Origin: Alphaproteobacteria bacterium
Lineage (GTDB): Bacteria > Pseudomonadota > Alphaproteobacteria > Acetobacterales > Acetobacteraceae
Reading direction: 5' to 3'
Assembly (NCBI GenBank): GCA_013298245.1
Contig: JAAFHD010000136.1
Span: 1 to 8,666, forward strand
Length of the DNA stretch: 8,666 bases
Part shown: positions 1-7,256 of the stretch, piece after piece
How positions within the stretch are numbered: position 1 is the stretch's first letter
How the letters are laid out: each line of letters begins with the position of its first letter
Translations under genes and position numbers: made by a program
Notes under the pieces: generated by a model
The model's input: the letters and a program-made list of their open reading frames with translations, nothing else
Told to the model about the DNA's origin: nothing
Database searches by the model: none

Positions 1-118
1 AGTAGTCGTAGACCGGGCTGCCGGGGCTGTTCATCTTGCGGATATGGATGCCGAGCTTCACGCGCTCCGCGTTCAGCAATTCGCGCAGTTCCACCAGTTC
101 GGGGGAAGGTTCATTCAT
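1..118 (-). CDS. Unidentified gene, 5' part only (39 codons visible)
   Basis: An open frame begins with ATG at 118-116 and stays open to the left edge, giving 39 codons. The start overlaps the end of yejF by 8 bases (ATGAATGA), so translation is probably coupled to yejF. The visible N-terminus is polar and probably helical (it opens [20 protein letters not shown]) and then reaches a Gly/Pro-rich turn (NSPGSPVYDY). No signal peptide or membrane segment is visible. Third codon positions are GC-rich, as in the neighbours, which supports real coding. A second ATG at 114-112 lies in another frame and gives a less protein-like sequence. I do not recognise a family. Position suggests membership of the Yej operon, but no function can be assigned. 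Confidence 0.6.
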   Translation of the reverse strand, partial: MNEPSPELVELRELLNAERVKLGIHIRKMNSPGSPVYDY

Positions 119-1691
119 TGAGGAAAGCCGCCTGCATCAGGGCGCGGGTATAGGGCTGTTGGGGGTAGGCTGTCAGCGCCTCCGCCTCGCCTTCCTCGAC
201 CACCTGGCCGTCCTTCATCACCATGATGCGATGCGCCATGGCGCGGACGACGCGAAGGTCGTGGCTGACGAACAGGTAGGCGAGGCCGTGCTTGGCCTGC
301 AGGCCGCGCAGCAATTCGACCACCTGCGCCTGCACGGACACGTCGAGCGCGGAGGTCGGTTCGTCCAGCACCAGGAAGCGCGGCTTCAACACGAGTGCTC
401 GTGCTATTGCGATGCGCTGGCGCTGGCCGCCGCTGAATTCATGCGGGTAGCGGTTCGTGGTGTCGGCGGGCAGGCCCACTTCCTCCAGCGCGGCGGCGAC
501 GCGGGCGGCGCGGGCTGTGCTGGTCATGCCGGGTTCGTGGACGGCCAGGCCCTCGCCGATGATGTCGCCCGCCGTCATGCGTGGCGAGAGGCTGCCATAG
601 GGGTCCTGGAACACCACCTGCATGCGCGCGCGCAAGGGCCGCATGGCGTTGCGAGACAGGCCCTGGATGGCGCGGCCTTCAAGGGCGATCGTGCCCTCCG
701 AGGTTTCCATCCGCAACAGCGCAAGGCCAAGCGTGGTCTTGCCGGAACCGGATTCGCCGACGACGCCAAGCGTTTCGCCGGCACGCAGCGCAAGCGACAC
801 GCCGCGCACCGCATGCACATGCGCGACCACGCGGCGCAGGAAACCGCGGCGGATGGGGAAAGACACGCGCACATCGCGCGCTTCCATCACCAGCGGCGCG
901 TCGGGCGCGATGGGGGCGGGGCGGCCGCGTGGTTCAGTGGCCAGCAGCATGCGCGTGTAGGGGTGTTGGGGTGCTGCGAAGACATCGGCGACGCGGCCTT
1001 GTTCGACCACCGCGCCGTCCTTCATGACCACCACGCGGTCGGCGTGGCGCTTCACGATCGTCAGGTCATGCGTGATGAGCAGCAGCGCCATGGAGAGTTC
1101 GCGCTTCAGTTGCGCGAGCAGTTCCAGGATTTGCGCCTGGATGGTGACGTCGAGCGCGGTGGTGGGTTCATCCGCGATGAGCAGCTTCGGGTTGTTGGCC
1201 AGTGCCGCGGCGATCATCACACGCTGCCGCTGCCCACCGGAAAGCTGGTGCGGATAGGCGCGCAGCCGGTCGGTCATGGTGCCGAGGCCGGCGCGGATCA
1301 GCGCGGCCTTCACTTCCGCATCGAGTGCGACGCCGGAGAGCGGGCGATGCAGGGTGATGGCTTCCGCCACCTGGCGGCCGATGCTGTGCAGCGGGTTCAG
1401 GCTGGTCATCGGCTCCTGGAAGACCATCCCGGCGACGCCGCCGCGGAGTTCGCGCAGGGCATTGGGCGTGGCGCGCAGCACGTCCTGGCCGGCGAGTTCG
1501 ATGCGGCCTTCGCGGTTGCCGCCAGTGGCCGGCAGAAGACGCAGGCAGGACAACGCTGTGACCGATTTGCCGGAGCCGGATTCGCCGACGATGGCGACCG
1601 TCTCGCCGGCATCGACGTGGAAGGACACGCCCTGCACGACGCGCTTCGCACCGAATGCGACGGAGAGATTTTCGACGCGCAGGATGGTCAT
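111..1691 (-). CDS. yejF: YejF, double-domain ATPase of the YejABEF peptide importer
   Basis: This 526-residue protein carries two ABC ATPase domains in one chain and would power oligopeptide import from the cytoplasmic face of YejB/YejE. Domain 1 has Walker A GESGSGKS (36-43), signature LSGGQ (150-154), Walker B ending ADEP (173-176) and switch His208. Domain 2 has GESGSGKT (312-319), FSGGQ (419-423), LDEP (442-445) and His477. Each domain is followed by the oligopeptide-transporter C-terminal motif: PQHPYTR at 241-247 and PQQPYTR at 510-516. All catalytic residues are present in both halves. Length is close to E. coli YejF (about 530). The start ATG (1691-1689) overlaps the yejE stop as ATGA. 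Upstream in-frame codons exist but lie inside yejE and look like the wrong frame. DppD/DppF-type or OppD/F ATPases are the alternative, but those are usually separate genes, and the neighbours favour YejF. Confidence 0.95.
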   Translation of the reverse strand: MTILRVENLSVAFGAKRVVQGVSFHVDAGETVAIVGESGSGKSVTALSCLRLLPATGGNREGRIELAGQDVLRATPNALRELRGGVAGMVFQEPMTSLNPLHSIGRQVAEAITLHRPLSGVALDAEVKAALIRAGLGTMTDRLRAYPHQLSGGQRQRVMIAAALANNPKLLIADEPTTALDVTIQAQILELLAQLKRELSMALLLITHDLTIVKRHADRVVVMKDGAVVEQGRVADVFAAPQHPYTRMLLATEPRGRPAPIAPDAPLVMEARDVRVSFPIRRGFLRRVVAHVHAVRGVSLALRAGETLGVVGESGSGKTTLGLALLRMETSEGTIALEGRAIQGLSRNAMRPLRARMQVVFQDPYGSLSPRMTAGDIIGEGLAVHEPGMTSTARAARVAAALEEVGLPADTTNRYPHEFSGGQRQRIAIARALVLKPRFLVLDEPTSALDVSVQAQVVELLRGLQAKHGLAYLFVSHDLRVVRAMAHRIMVMKDGQVVEEGEAEALTAYPQQPYTRALMQAAFLNE

Positions 1692-2725
1692 CGTGCGCCG
1701 CCTGGAAGCTTGCGTGGATCGAAGGCGTCGCGCACCGCCTCGCCGATGAAGATCAGCAAGGTGAGCATGGTGCCGAGCACCACGAAGCCGGTGAAGGCGA
1801 GCCATGGCGCGCGCAGATTGTTCTTGCCCTGGTTGAGCAATTCGCCAAGCGAGGGCGAGCCTGGCGGCAGGCCGAAGCCCAGGAAATCCAGCGACGCAAG
1901 CACGGTGACGGAGCCTGACAGCGTGAAGGGCAGGAAGGTGAGGGTCGCGACCATCGCGTTGGGCAAGATGTGGCGGAACATGATGGCGCGGTCCGACACA
2001 CCCAGCGCGCGCGCGGCGCGCACGTAATCCAGGTTGCGGCCGCGCAGGAATTCCGCGCGCACCACGCCCGTCAGCGCCATCCAGGAAAAGAGCAGCATGA
2101 ACAGCAAGAGCGTCCAGAAACCAGGTGCGATGATGCTGGCAAGGATGATGAGCATGTACAGCTGCGGCATGCCCGACCAGATCTCGATGAAGCGCTGGAA
2201 CAGCAAGTCGATGGTGCCGCCGTAATAGCCCTGGATGGCGCCCGCCGCGATGCCGATGCAGCTTGCGATGATGGTCAGCGTGAAGCCGAACAGCACCGAT
2301 ATTCGGAAGCCGTAGATGACGCGGGCGGCGACGTCGCGCGCCTGGTCATCGGTGCCCAACCAGTTGCGCGCGGAGGGCGGCGCGGGGGAGGGGCGGCCCA
2401 GATTGCGCACCACGGAATCGTAGCGGTAGCGGATGGGTGGCCAGATGGCGAAGCCGCGTTCGGCGATGGCGCGTTCCAGTTCGGGGTCCTGCCAGTCGGC
2501 GTCGGTGGGCAGGCCGTCGGGGAGGATGTCGGATTCGGCGTAGTCGGCGACCACGGGGAAGAACCAGTTGCCGTCGACGCGCGCGACCAACGGGCGGTCA
2601 TTGGCGATGAGCTCGGCGAACAGCGTCAGCACGAAGAGCGCTGCGAAAATCCACATGGACCACCAGCCGCGCCGGTTGGCGCGGAAATTGGCGAGGCGGC
2701 GGATGGTGATGGGCGACAGGGTCAT
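1688..2725 (-). CDS. yejE: YejE, inner-membrane permease of the peptide importer
   Basis: This 345-residue permease of the OppC/DppC type matches YejE closely in layout. It has a first membrane segment at about 24-41, then a long periplasmic stretch (about 42-120) rich in Trp and Pro, which is typical of YejE rather than of ordinary DppC. The hallmark NWLGTDDQARDV (121-132) leads into the transport domain, with membrane segments around 145-165, 190-220 and 310-330. The cytoplasmic ATPase-coupling loop is at about 236-257 (YVRAARALGVSDRAIMFRHI, then LPN). The motif DFLGFGLP (280-287) and the ending GEAVRDAFDPRK (328-339) are also Yej-like. Start ATG (2725-2723) overlaps the stop of the upstream DUF3891 gene (ATGA), and its own stop overlaps yejF. 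No clear Shine-Dalgarno precedes it, which fits coupling. It would pair with YejB to form the channel. Confidence 0.95.
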   Translation of the reverse strand: MTLSPITIRRLANFRANRRGWWSMWIFAALFVLTLFAELIANDRPLVARVDGNWFFPVVADYAESDILPDGLPTDADWQDPELERAIAERGFAIWPPIRYRYDSVVRNLGRPSPAPPSARNWLGTDDQARDVAARVIYGFRISVLFGFTLTIIASCIGIAAGAIQGYYGGTIDLLFQRFIEIWSGMPQLYMLIILASIIAPGFWTLLLFMLLFSWMALTGVVRAEFLRGRNLDYVRAARALGVSDRAIMFRHILPNAMVATLTFLPFTLSGSVTVLASLDFLGFGLPPGSPSLGELLNQGKNNLRAPWLAFTGFVVLGTMLTLLIFIGEAVRDAFDPRKLPGGAR

Positions 2726-3453
2726 CCGGGGGAGAGGTGGAATTGCAGCGTCTCGCGCGGGGCCGCGGCCAAGCCTGCATGCATGGCGGCCGCATCGGCG
2801 AAGCGCGCGGGGAGCCGCATGGCTTCGGTGGTGACGGTGAGCGTGGGTGCCGCGATGGGCCAGGGTGCGAGCGTGGCGGCGAAGGGCGCGGTGCGCGTCA
2901 GTTTGCACGCACCCGCGCAGTCGAATTGCGCGTGGCCCCAGCACAGGGACAGCGCGATGGCGTCCACCATGGCGAGCTTGGCGGAGAGCGGTGCGACCTG
3001 GTTTTCCGTCATGCCGAGTTCGGCGATGAGGCGCGCGCCTTCGGCCTTTTCCCAGGCGAAATACGCCTCCATCGCGGCGCGGCTGTCGGCGCTGGGGCGC
3101 ACGCGGGGCGAGAGCATCCCGAGCGAGTAGATGAAGCTGCCGTGGCGCATGATGAGCAGCGCCGGCAGCCGCCCCCAGTTGCGCTGGGCGGTGGCCACAC
3201 CCGCCTTCCACAGCGCGACATGCGCGTCTCCGGGCAGGGCGTTGAAGTGGCGCGGTAGGCCGGTGTCGGCGTCGAAGTCGGGTGCGTCTTCCCAGGGCAT
3301 CCAGGCGACGTCGTGCTGGGCGGCGGCGGTGCAGACGGCTTCGAAGGGTTCGGGGCGGTCGGAGAGGGCGCGCATGACCTGGCCGGCGATGAGGGCGTGC
3401 GCGGGTTGGGGGGTGGCGATGATGGTGCCATCGGGTTGGGGCCACAAAATCAT
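2722..3453 (-). CDS. DUF3891 family protein inserted in the yej operon
   Basis: This 243-residue soluble protein has no signal peptide or membrane segment. I recognise it as DUF3891 by its pattern: an N-terminal stretch resembling 'QPxHAxIAGQV' (16-26), then AQHDVAW (45-51) with WEDAPDFDADTGLP (54-67), an HGSFIYSL segment (104-111), and LSAKLAMVDAIALSLC (156-171). The spacing of His19, His47-Asp48, His104 and Asp164 resembles a metal-binding HD-type arrangement; that is my inference, and no biochemical function is known to me for the family. A Shine-Dalgarno-like AAGGA, supplied by the last 50-bp repeat, lies 9 bases before the ATG (3453-3451), which overlaps the stop of the preceding mini-ORF. 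Its stop overlaps yejE. Sitting between the two permease genes, it splits what is normally contiguous yejB-yejE. A link to peptide uptake is possible but unproven. Confidence 0.85.
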   Translation of the reverse strand: MILWPQPDGTIIATPQPAHALIAGQVMRALSDRPEPFEAVCTAAAQHDVAWMPWEDAPDFDADTGLPRHFNALPGDAHVALWKAGVATAQRNWGRLPALLIMRHGSFIYSLGMLSPRVRPSADSRAAMEAYFAWEKAEGARLIAELGMTENQVAPLSAKLAMVDAIALSLCWGHAQFDCAGACKLTRTAPFAATLAPWPIAAPTLTVTTEAMRLPARFADAAAMHAGLAAAPRETLQFHLSPG

Positions 3454-3509
3454 CGGCTCGCGTCCTTCCGACTGAGCGAAGCGAAGGCGATCAGAAGGCC
3501 GCGCATCAT
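3450..3509 (-). CDS. Repeat-encoded mini-ORF 3 (19 aa), leading into the DUF3891 gene
   Basis: The last unit reads MMRGLLIAFASLSRKDASR. It differs from unit 1 by Leu to Phe and by a two-residue extension where the repeat ends. Its ATG overlaps the stop of mini-ORF 2, and its TGA (3452-3450) overlaps the DUF3891 ATG (ATGA). The same Shine-Dalgarno-like GGAAGGA as in the other units precedes it. The copy of that motif inside this unit serves as the likely ribosome site for the DUF3891 gene. Whether the peptide itself matters is unknown. Confidence 0.35.
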   Translation of the reverse strand: MMRGLLIAFASLSRKDASR

Positions 3510-3559
3510 GCGTCCTTCCGACTGAGCGAAGCGAGGGCGATCAGAAGGCCGTGCATCAT
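3506..3559 (-). CDS. Repeat-encoded mini-ORF 2 (17 aa)
   Basis: The middle unit reads MMHGLLIALASLSRKDA. It starts at an ATGATG pair whose first ATG overlaps the stop of mini-ORF 1 by four bases (ATGA). A Shine-Dalgarno-like GGAAGGA lies 3 bases before the first ATG and 6 before the second. It differs from unit 1 by Arg to His and an extra Met. Because the period is 50 bases, it is shifted one base in frame from unit 1, so the three copies cannot be read as one longer repetitive protein. Expression is unproven. Confidence 0.35.
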   Translation of the reverse strand: MMHGLLIALASLSRKDA

Positions 3560-3606
3560 GCGTCCTTCCGACTGAGCGAAGCGAGGGCGATCAGAAGGCC
3601 GCGCAT
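3556..3606 (-). CDS. Repeat-encoded mini-ORF 1 (16 aa), directly after yejB
   Basis: This possible small peptide reads [16 protein letters not shown]. Its ATG shares one base with the yejB stop (TAATG) and its TGA overlaps the first ATG of the next repeat unit. It has a short hydrophobic stretch (residues 4-11) and a basic-polar tail. The candidate rests only on the stop/start overlaps and on the fact that all three repeat copies keep the frame open. It may not yield a stable product; its role could be to carry ribosomes across the repeat. It resembles no family I know. Confidence 0.35.
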   Translation of the reverse strand: MRGLLIALASLSRKDA

Positions 3607-4691
3607 TATCTTCTGCCTTCGAAATCGATGCGCGGATCGACCAGCGTGTAGGTGAAGTCCGACACGATCTGCATCAGCAACCCGATCAGCGTGAAGAGAT
3701 AGAGCGTGCCAAACATCACCGGATAGTCGCGCCGCAGCGCGGCTTCGAAGCCCAGCAGACCGAGGCCATCCAGTGAAAAAATGATCTCCACCAGCAGTGC
3801 CCCAGTGAACAGCACGCCGATGAAGGCGGCGGGAAAACCGGAGATGATCAACAGCATCGCATTGCGAAACACATGGCCAAACATCACGCGCGATTCGGCG
3901 GCCCCCTTGGCCCGTGCGGTCAGCACATATTGCTTGCCAATCTCGTCGAGGAAGGCGTTCTTGGTCAGCATGGTCAGCGCCGCGAAGCCGCCGATCACCA
4001 GCACCAAGGTGGGCAGCGCGATATGCCAGGCATAGTCCAGCATGCGCCAGCCAAGCGACCAGTTCTCCGACCCCGCCGAGGCCAGGCCGCGCAGTGGAAA
4101 CCATTGCAGATAAGTGCCGCCAGCGAACAGCACGACCAGCAGAATCGCGAACAGAAAACCCGGAATGGCATAGCCGACCAGCACGGCCGCACTGGACCAC
4201 ACATCGAAGCGCGTGCCGTCATGCACTGCCTTCAGGATGCCAAGCGGGATGGAGATGACATAGATGATCAGCGTGCTCCACAAGCCCAGCGAAATCGACA
4301 CCGGCAGCTTGTCCCACAGCAGCGCCCAGACCGACCGGTCACTGAACAAAGACCGCCCGAGATCGAAGGTGAGATACCCGCGCAGCATCTCGAAGAAGCG
4401 CACATGCGCGGGCTTGTCGAAGCCGAAGGCGCGTTCGATTTCGCGCACGATTGCAGGGTCAAGGCCACGCGCGCCGCGATAGGCGCCACTCTCACCGGTG
4501 GAGGGTGCGCGCGTTTCGCCAGGCCCTTCGCCGGTGATGCGGCCCAGGGTCTGGCCCTCGCCGCGCAGTTCCATAAGCGCCTGTTCCACAGGCCCGCCAG
4601 GCGCGAATTGAATCACCGCGAAGTTGATGATGATGATGCCGAGCAGCGTCGGGATCACCAACAAAAGCCGGCGGAGGAGATAGGCACTCAT
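3606..4691 (-). CDS. yejB: YejB, inner-membrane permease of the peptide importer
   Basis: This 361-residue OppB/DppB-type permease forms the channel together with YejE. The N-terminus [18 protein letters not shown] is the first membrane segment and matches the YejB start well, which settles the ATG at 4691-4689. APGGPV (30-35) follows, then a Gly-rich periplasmic insert (about 43-75) and RGLDP (75-79), all usual for YejB. Further membrane segments lie near 135-152, 168-192, 224-242, 280-302 and 328-345. The ATPase-coupling loop is at about 255-278 (YVLTARAKG through HVFRNA). The C-terminus [11 protein letters not shown] is the conserved YejB ending, so the gene is intact even though its last bases touch the tandem repeats. 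Length is close to E. coli YejB (about 364). A Gly-rich leader (GGGCGGGG) precedes the start but is a poor Shine-Dalgarno. The start overlaps the stop of a bridging mini-ORF (ATGA). Confidence 0.96.
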   Translation of the reverse strand: MSAYLLRRLLLVIPTLLGIIIINFAVIQFAPGGPVEQALMELRGEGQTLGRITGEGPGETRAPSTGESGAYRGARGLDPAIVREIERAFGFDKPAHVRFFEMLRGYLTFDLGRSLFSDRSVWALLWDKLPVSISLGLWSTLIIYVISIPLGILKAVHDGTRFDVWSSAAVLVGYAIPGFLFAILLVVLFAGGTYLQWFPLRGLASAGSENWSLGWRMLDYAWHIALPTLVLVIGGFAALTMLTKNAFLDEIGKQYVLTARAKGAAESRVMFGHVFRNAMLLIISGFPAAFIGVLFTGALLVEIIFSLDGLGLLGFEAALRRDYPVMFGTLYLFTLIGLLMQIVSDFTYTLVDPRIDFEGRR

Positions 4692-4747
4692 GCCCCGCCC
4701 GCGATCGTGAAGCGGCGCATGCCGCGAAGCGTGAATCGCTGGCGCAT
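4688..4747 (-). CDS. Bridging mini-ORF between yejA and yejB (19 aa)
   Basis: The 55-base gap between yejA and yejB is exactly spanned by an open frame. Its ATG shares one base with the yejA stop (TGATG), and its TGA overlaps the yejB start (ATGA). The peptide [19 protein letters not shown] is strongly basic and contains an imperfect internal repeat (MRQRFTLRG then MRRFTIAG), reflecting a duplicated stretch of DNA. It is not homologous to the 50-bp repeat peptides. It may only hand ribosomes from yejA to yejB. An open frame of this size is expected fairly often by chance at this GC, so the overlaps at both ends are the main evidence. Confidence 0.3.
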   Translation of the reverse strand: MRQRFTLRGMRRFTIAGGA

Positions 4748-6573
4748 CACAGGCTTCGCCGGCCCTCTTGCAGTGCCCGATCGCGCGCCGGGTCGATCCA
4801 CCATGTCGCCGGGAATCCCAGGCCATAGCGCGGCGCCCGCGGCGGCAATCCGAAGCGGTCCCAATGCGCGATCCAGAAGGCCCGGTTGTGCCAATTCGGG
4901 ATCACATGGTGCTGCCACAGCAGCACGCGATCCATCGCCCGCGTGCGTGCCACCAGCGCATCGCGGTCAGGTGCCGTGATGATCAATTCCACCAGCTGGT
5001 CGATCACCGGGTGGCATATGCCCGCGATGTTCTGGCTGCCATTCTGGCGTGCCTTCTCGCAGGTGAAATAGTCGCGCTGTTCATTGCCCGGCGACAGCGA
5101 CTGGCCGATCACATCCACCGTCATGTCGTAGTCGAAGGCGTCCATCCGCACCTGGTATTGCGCGGGGTCCACGGTGCGCACATTGGCCTCGATCCCCAGG
5201 CGCTGCAGCCACTGCACATAGGGCAGCGCGACGCGTTCAAAACTGGGTGAGCTCAACAGGATTTCGAAGCGGAATGGCGCGCCTTGCGCGTTCACCAGGC
5301 GGCGGTCGCGCACCGTCCAACCGGCGGCGCGCAGCAGCTCCAGCGCGCGGCGCAAACCATCGCGGTTGTTGCCGCTGCCATCGGTCACCGGCAGGCGGAA
5401 TTCCTGCGTAAAGACGGCCGCCGGCAGCTGCGCGCGGAAGGGCTCCAGCACCGCCAGTTCCGCGCCCTGCGGCAGCCCGCTGCTGGCCAGTTCGGAGTTC
5501 GAGAAATAGCTGTTGGTGCGCGCATACAGCCCGAAGAAGATGTTCGCGTTCAGCCATTCATAGTCGAAGACGTGCATCAGCGCCTCGCGCACGCGCACAT
5601 CCTGGAACAGCGGGCGGCGCATGTTCATCGCGAAGCCCTGCATGCCGGTGGGAATCTCGTGGCGGATGGTGTCGCGCCGCACCAGGTTGCGCCGCACCGC
5701 GGGGAAGTCGTAGCCGGTTGCCCAATCGCGCGCGACGTTTTCGGTGCGGAAGTCGATCTGCCCGGCCTTGAAGGCTTCGAACGCCACGGTGCTGTCGCGG
5801 AAATACTCGTAGCGGATGGCGTCGAAATTATGGGTGCCGCGACGCGTCGGCAGGTCGCGCGCCCAATAGGAATCCACGCGCCGATAAACCAGCGTGCGGC
5901 CCGGCTCGAAGCGCTCCAGCCGATACGGGCCGGAACCCAAGGGCGCCTCCAGCAAGGGCCGCGTGAAATCGCGCGCTTCCCACCAATGGCGCGGCAGCAC
6001 AGGCATCTGGCCCAGCACCTGCGCCAGTTCCCGGTTCTCGGCGGTCTTGAAGCGGAACACCACGCGGCGTTCGCCATCGGCGCGCACAGTGTCCACATCG
6101 CCCCAGTAAGCGCGATAGAATGGGCGGCCCTGCGTGCGCAGCGTGTCGAAGGTCCAGACGACATCGGCCGCCGTGATGGGGCGTCCATCATGCCAGCGCG
6201 CGCCCTCACGCAGTTCGAAGGTGACACCCAGGCCATCGGCGGGCAGTTCGATCGCGACGGCCAGGTGCGCGTATTCCGTCGCTGCCTCATCCTGCCCGGA
6301 AACCGTCAGCGTGTCGTAGATTTGCGTCAGCCCCACCGCCGCCGTGCCGCGCAGGATGAAGCCGTTGAAGCTGTCGAAGGAACCCAGCGCGCCGAGCGTG
6401 ATCTCGCCACCCTTCGGCGCATCCGGGTTCACGAAGGGCCAATGCGTGAAATCCGCGCCCAGCGCGGCATCGCCCAGCAGCGATATCGCGTGCACACGGC
6501 GCGGCGCCTGCGCGCCCGCAACGGAAGGAACAGCCAGGATGGCCGGAGCGGCCAGAAGGTCACGACGCAGCAT
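4747..6573 (-). CDS. yejA: YejA, periplasmic peptide-binding protein of the importer
   Basis: This 608-residue extracellular solute-binding protein (family 5, SBP_bac_5) is close in length to E. coli YejA (about 604). The N-terminus [20 protein letters not shown] has a twin-arginine followed by a hydrophobic stretch and a likely cleavage near AGA-QA or AQA-PR (about 21-24), suggesting Tat-type export; a Sec signal is also possible. The mature start ([15 protein letters not shown], then [10 protein letters not shown] at 47-56) is typical of YejA. Further family signs are YDTLT (86-90), [14 protein letters not shown] (125-138), [14 protein letters not shown] (212-225) and the C-terminal [18 protein letters not shown] (555-572). 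Its partners YejB, YejE and YejF lie directly downstream. An alternative in-frame ATG lies 12 codons upstream (6609); the 6573 start was chosen because it places the signal peptide at the very N-terminus. E. coli YejABEF imports microcin C; the substrate here is not evident. Confidence 0.95.
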   Translation of the reverse strand: MLRRDLLAAPAILAVPSVAGAQAPRRVHAISLLGDAALGADFTHWPFVNPDAPKGGEITLGALGSFDSFNGFILRGTAAVGLTQIYDTLTVSGQDEAATEYAHLAVAIELPADGLGVTFELREGARWHDGRPITAADVVWTFDTLRTQGRPFYRAYWGDVDTVRADGERRVVFRFKTAENRELAQVLGQMPVLPRHWWEARDFTRPLLEAPLGSGPYRLERFEPGRTLVYRRVDSYWARDLPTRRGTHNFDAIRYEYFRDSTVAFEAFKAGQIDFRTENVARDWATGYDFPAVRRNLVRRDTIRHEIPTGMQGFAMNMRRPLFQDVRVREALMHVFDYEWLNANIFFGLYARTNSYFSNSELASSGLPQGAELAVLEPFRAQLPAAVFTQEFRLPVTDGSGNNRDGLRRALELLRAAGWTVRDRRLVNAQGAPFRFEILLSSPSFERVALPYVQWLQRLGIEANVRTVDPAQYQVRMDAFDYDMTVDVIGQSLSPGNEQRDYFTCEKARQNGSQNIAGICHPVIDQLVELIITAPDRDALVARTRAMDRVLLWQHHVIPNWHNRAFWIAHWDRFGLPPRAPRYGLGFPATWWIDPARDRALQEGRRSL

Positions 6574-6586
6574 GATGTGAAATTGG

Positions 6587-6600
6587 GGCCGGCCCCGGCC
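6587..6600 (-). promoter_or_regulatory. GC hairpin just upstream of yejA
   Basis: Between the phosphatase stop and the yejA start, GGCCG and CGGCC can pair around a 4-base loop. It overlaps a perfect 12-base palindrome, GGGGCCGGCCCC (6585-6596). No run of T follows on the transcribed strand, so it is a poor candidate for an intrinsic terminator. It could be an RNA processing or stability element, or chance in GC-rich DNA. Confidence 0.25.
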
Positions 6601-6620
6601 GCTGTCCATGGTTATCCGCG

Positions 6621-7256
6621 TCAGACGTTGTTCAAGGCCGCGCGCAGGGCCGCTGCATCCGCAACGATGGGGTTGCCCAGCGCCATCGCTGCCGGCCCAT
6701 AGCCCCAGCCGACGAAGACCGCCGGGATGCCGGCACCACGCGCCGCCAGCATGTCGTTCTGGTGGTCGCCCACCATCATCGCGCGGCCGCCGCCGGCGGC
6801 ACCCATGGTCAGCAGCAGATGCGCGGGGTCGGGCTTGCGCATGGCGAAGCTGTCGCCGCCGCCGATGGCGTGGAACAAGGCCCGCAGCCCCAGGCGTTCC
6901 AGCAGCGCGCGCGCGGGTTTTTCCGGCTTGTTGGTGCAGACGGCCAGGCGCCAGCCATCGGCCGACATGTCGCGCAGCAGATCCACCAGGCCCGGGAAGG
7001 GCGCGGATAATTCGCCACCCTCCAGCGCCGGATCCGCGACGAAAGCATCCAGCGCATCCGCCGGTACCGCGGCGCCATGTGCCGCGAATCCGCGTTCGAG
7101 CAACACGCGCGCGCCATCGCCGATCATCGGTGTGACCTGCGCGACCGACAGCGCCGCCAGCCGCGCCGCCGCAAGCCTGCGGTTCAGCGCGGCGGCGATG
7201 TCGGGCGCGGTGTCCACCAGCGTTCCATCCAGGTCGAAGACGGCCAATCTGTGCAT
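6621..7256 (-). CDS. HAD-superfamily (subfamily IA) phosphatase, phosphoglycolate phosphatase-like
   Basis: This 211-residue cytoplasmic hydrolase has all four HAD motifs: DLDGT (8-12; nucleophile Asp8 and acid Asp10), motif II CTNK with Thr108, motif III Lys141 in RKPDP, and motif IV GDHQND with Asp164 and Asp168. A helical cap inserted after motif I (about 15-85) places it in subfamily IA, like Gph, which removes phosphate from 2-phosphoglycolate. The GDxxND form of motif IV and the AGIPAVFVGWGYG segment (175-187) are Gph-like, but related enzymes act on many small phosphoesters, so the substrate is uncertain. It ends 47 bases before yejA on the same strand and may be the first gene of the operon or a separate unit. 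No Shine-Dalgarno is visible before the ATG. The gap to the divergent plus-strand gene is only 46 bases and must hold any promoter; I see no convincing -35/-10 pair. Confidence 0.9.
   Translation of the reverse strand: MHRLAVFDLDGTLVDTAPDIAAALNRRLAAARLAALSVAQVTPMIGDGARVLLERGFAAHGAAVPADALDAFVADPALEGGELSAPFPGLVDLLRDMSADGWRLAVCTNKPEKPARALLERLGLRALFHAIGGGDSFAMRKPDPAHLLLTMGAAGGGRAMMVGDHQNDMLAARGAGIPAVFVGWGYGPAAMALGNPIVADAAALRAALNNV

Larger units (their letters stand above)
3460..3609. repeat. Three tandem 50-bp repeats between yejB and the DUF3891 gene
   Basis: Three head-to-tail copies with a period of exactly 50 bases begin at about 3461, 3511 and 3561. The copies are nearly identical. Relative to the others, the first carries A at 3485 (G in the others), the second T at 3552 (C in the others), and the third T at 3607 and C at 3610, where it merges into the end of yejB. 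Similarity stops abruptly left of 3460. There are no spacers, so this is not a CRISPR. Each copy holds an imperfect inverted repeat, gcgtccttc and gaaggccgc (8 of 9 pairs), separated by 25 bases. On the transcribed minus strand one arm contains a Shine-Dalgarno-like GGAAGGA just before ATGATG. The central core (gactgagcgaagcgagggcg) looks like a dispersed intergenic repeat, but I cannot verify copies elsewhere in the genome. Confidence 0.95.

Noticed and set aside
36..2027. Very long open frame (663 codons) on the plus strand opposite yejF and yejE
   Set aside because: The minus strand encodes complete, motif-perfect YejF and YejE here. The plus-strand translation is His/Arg/Ala/Gly-rich with no recognisable domain, as expected for the antisense of GC-rich genes.
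3460..3609. Possible CRISPR array
   Set aside because: The three 50-bp copies abut directly with no unique spacers, and no cas gene is nearby.
3873..4979. Plus-strand open frame opposite yejB and the end of yejA
   Set aside because: It crosses two well-supported minus-strand genes and is rich in Arg, His and Gln with no family signal; a shadow.
6585..6600. Intrinsic terminator between the phosphatase gene and yejA
   Set aside because: The hairpin is plausible, but no U-tract follows it on the transcribed strand and it lies very near the yejA start; kept only as a low-confidence hairpin.
5284..6702. Long plus-strand open frame (472 codons) opposite yejA
   Set aside because: It is antisense to a clear full-length YejA, has a low-complexity-like composition and no domain.
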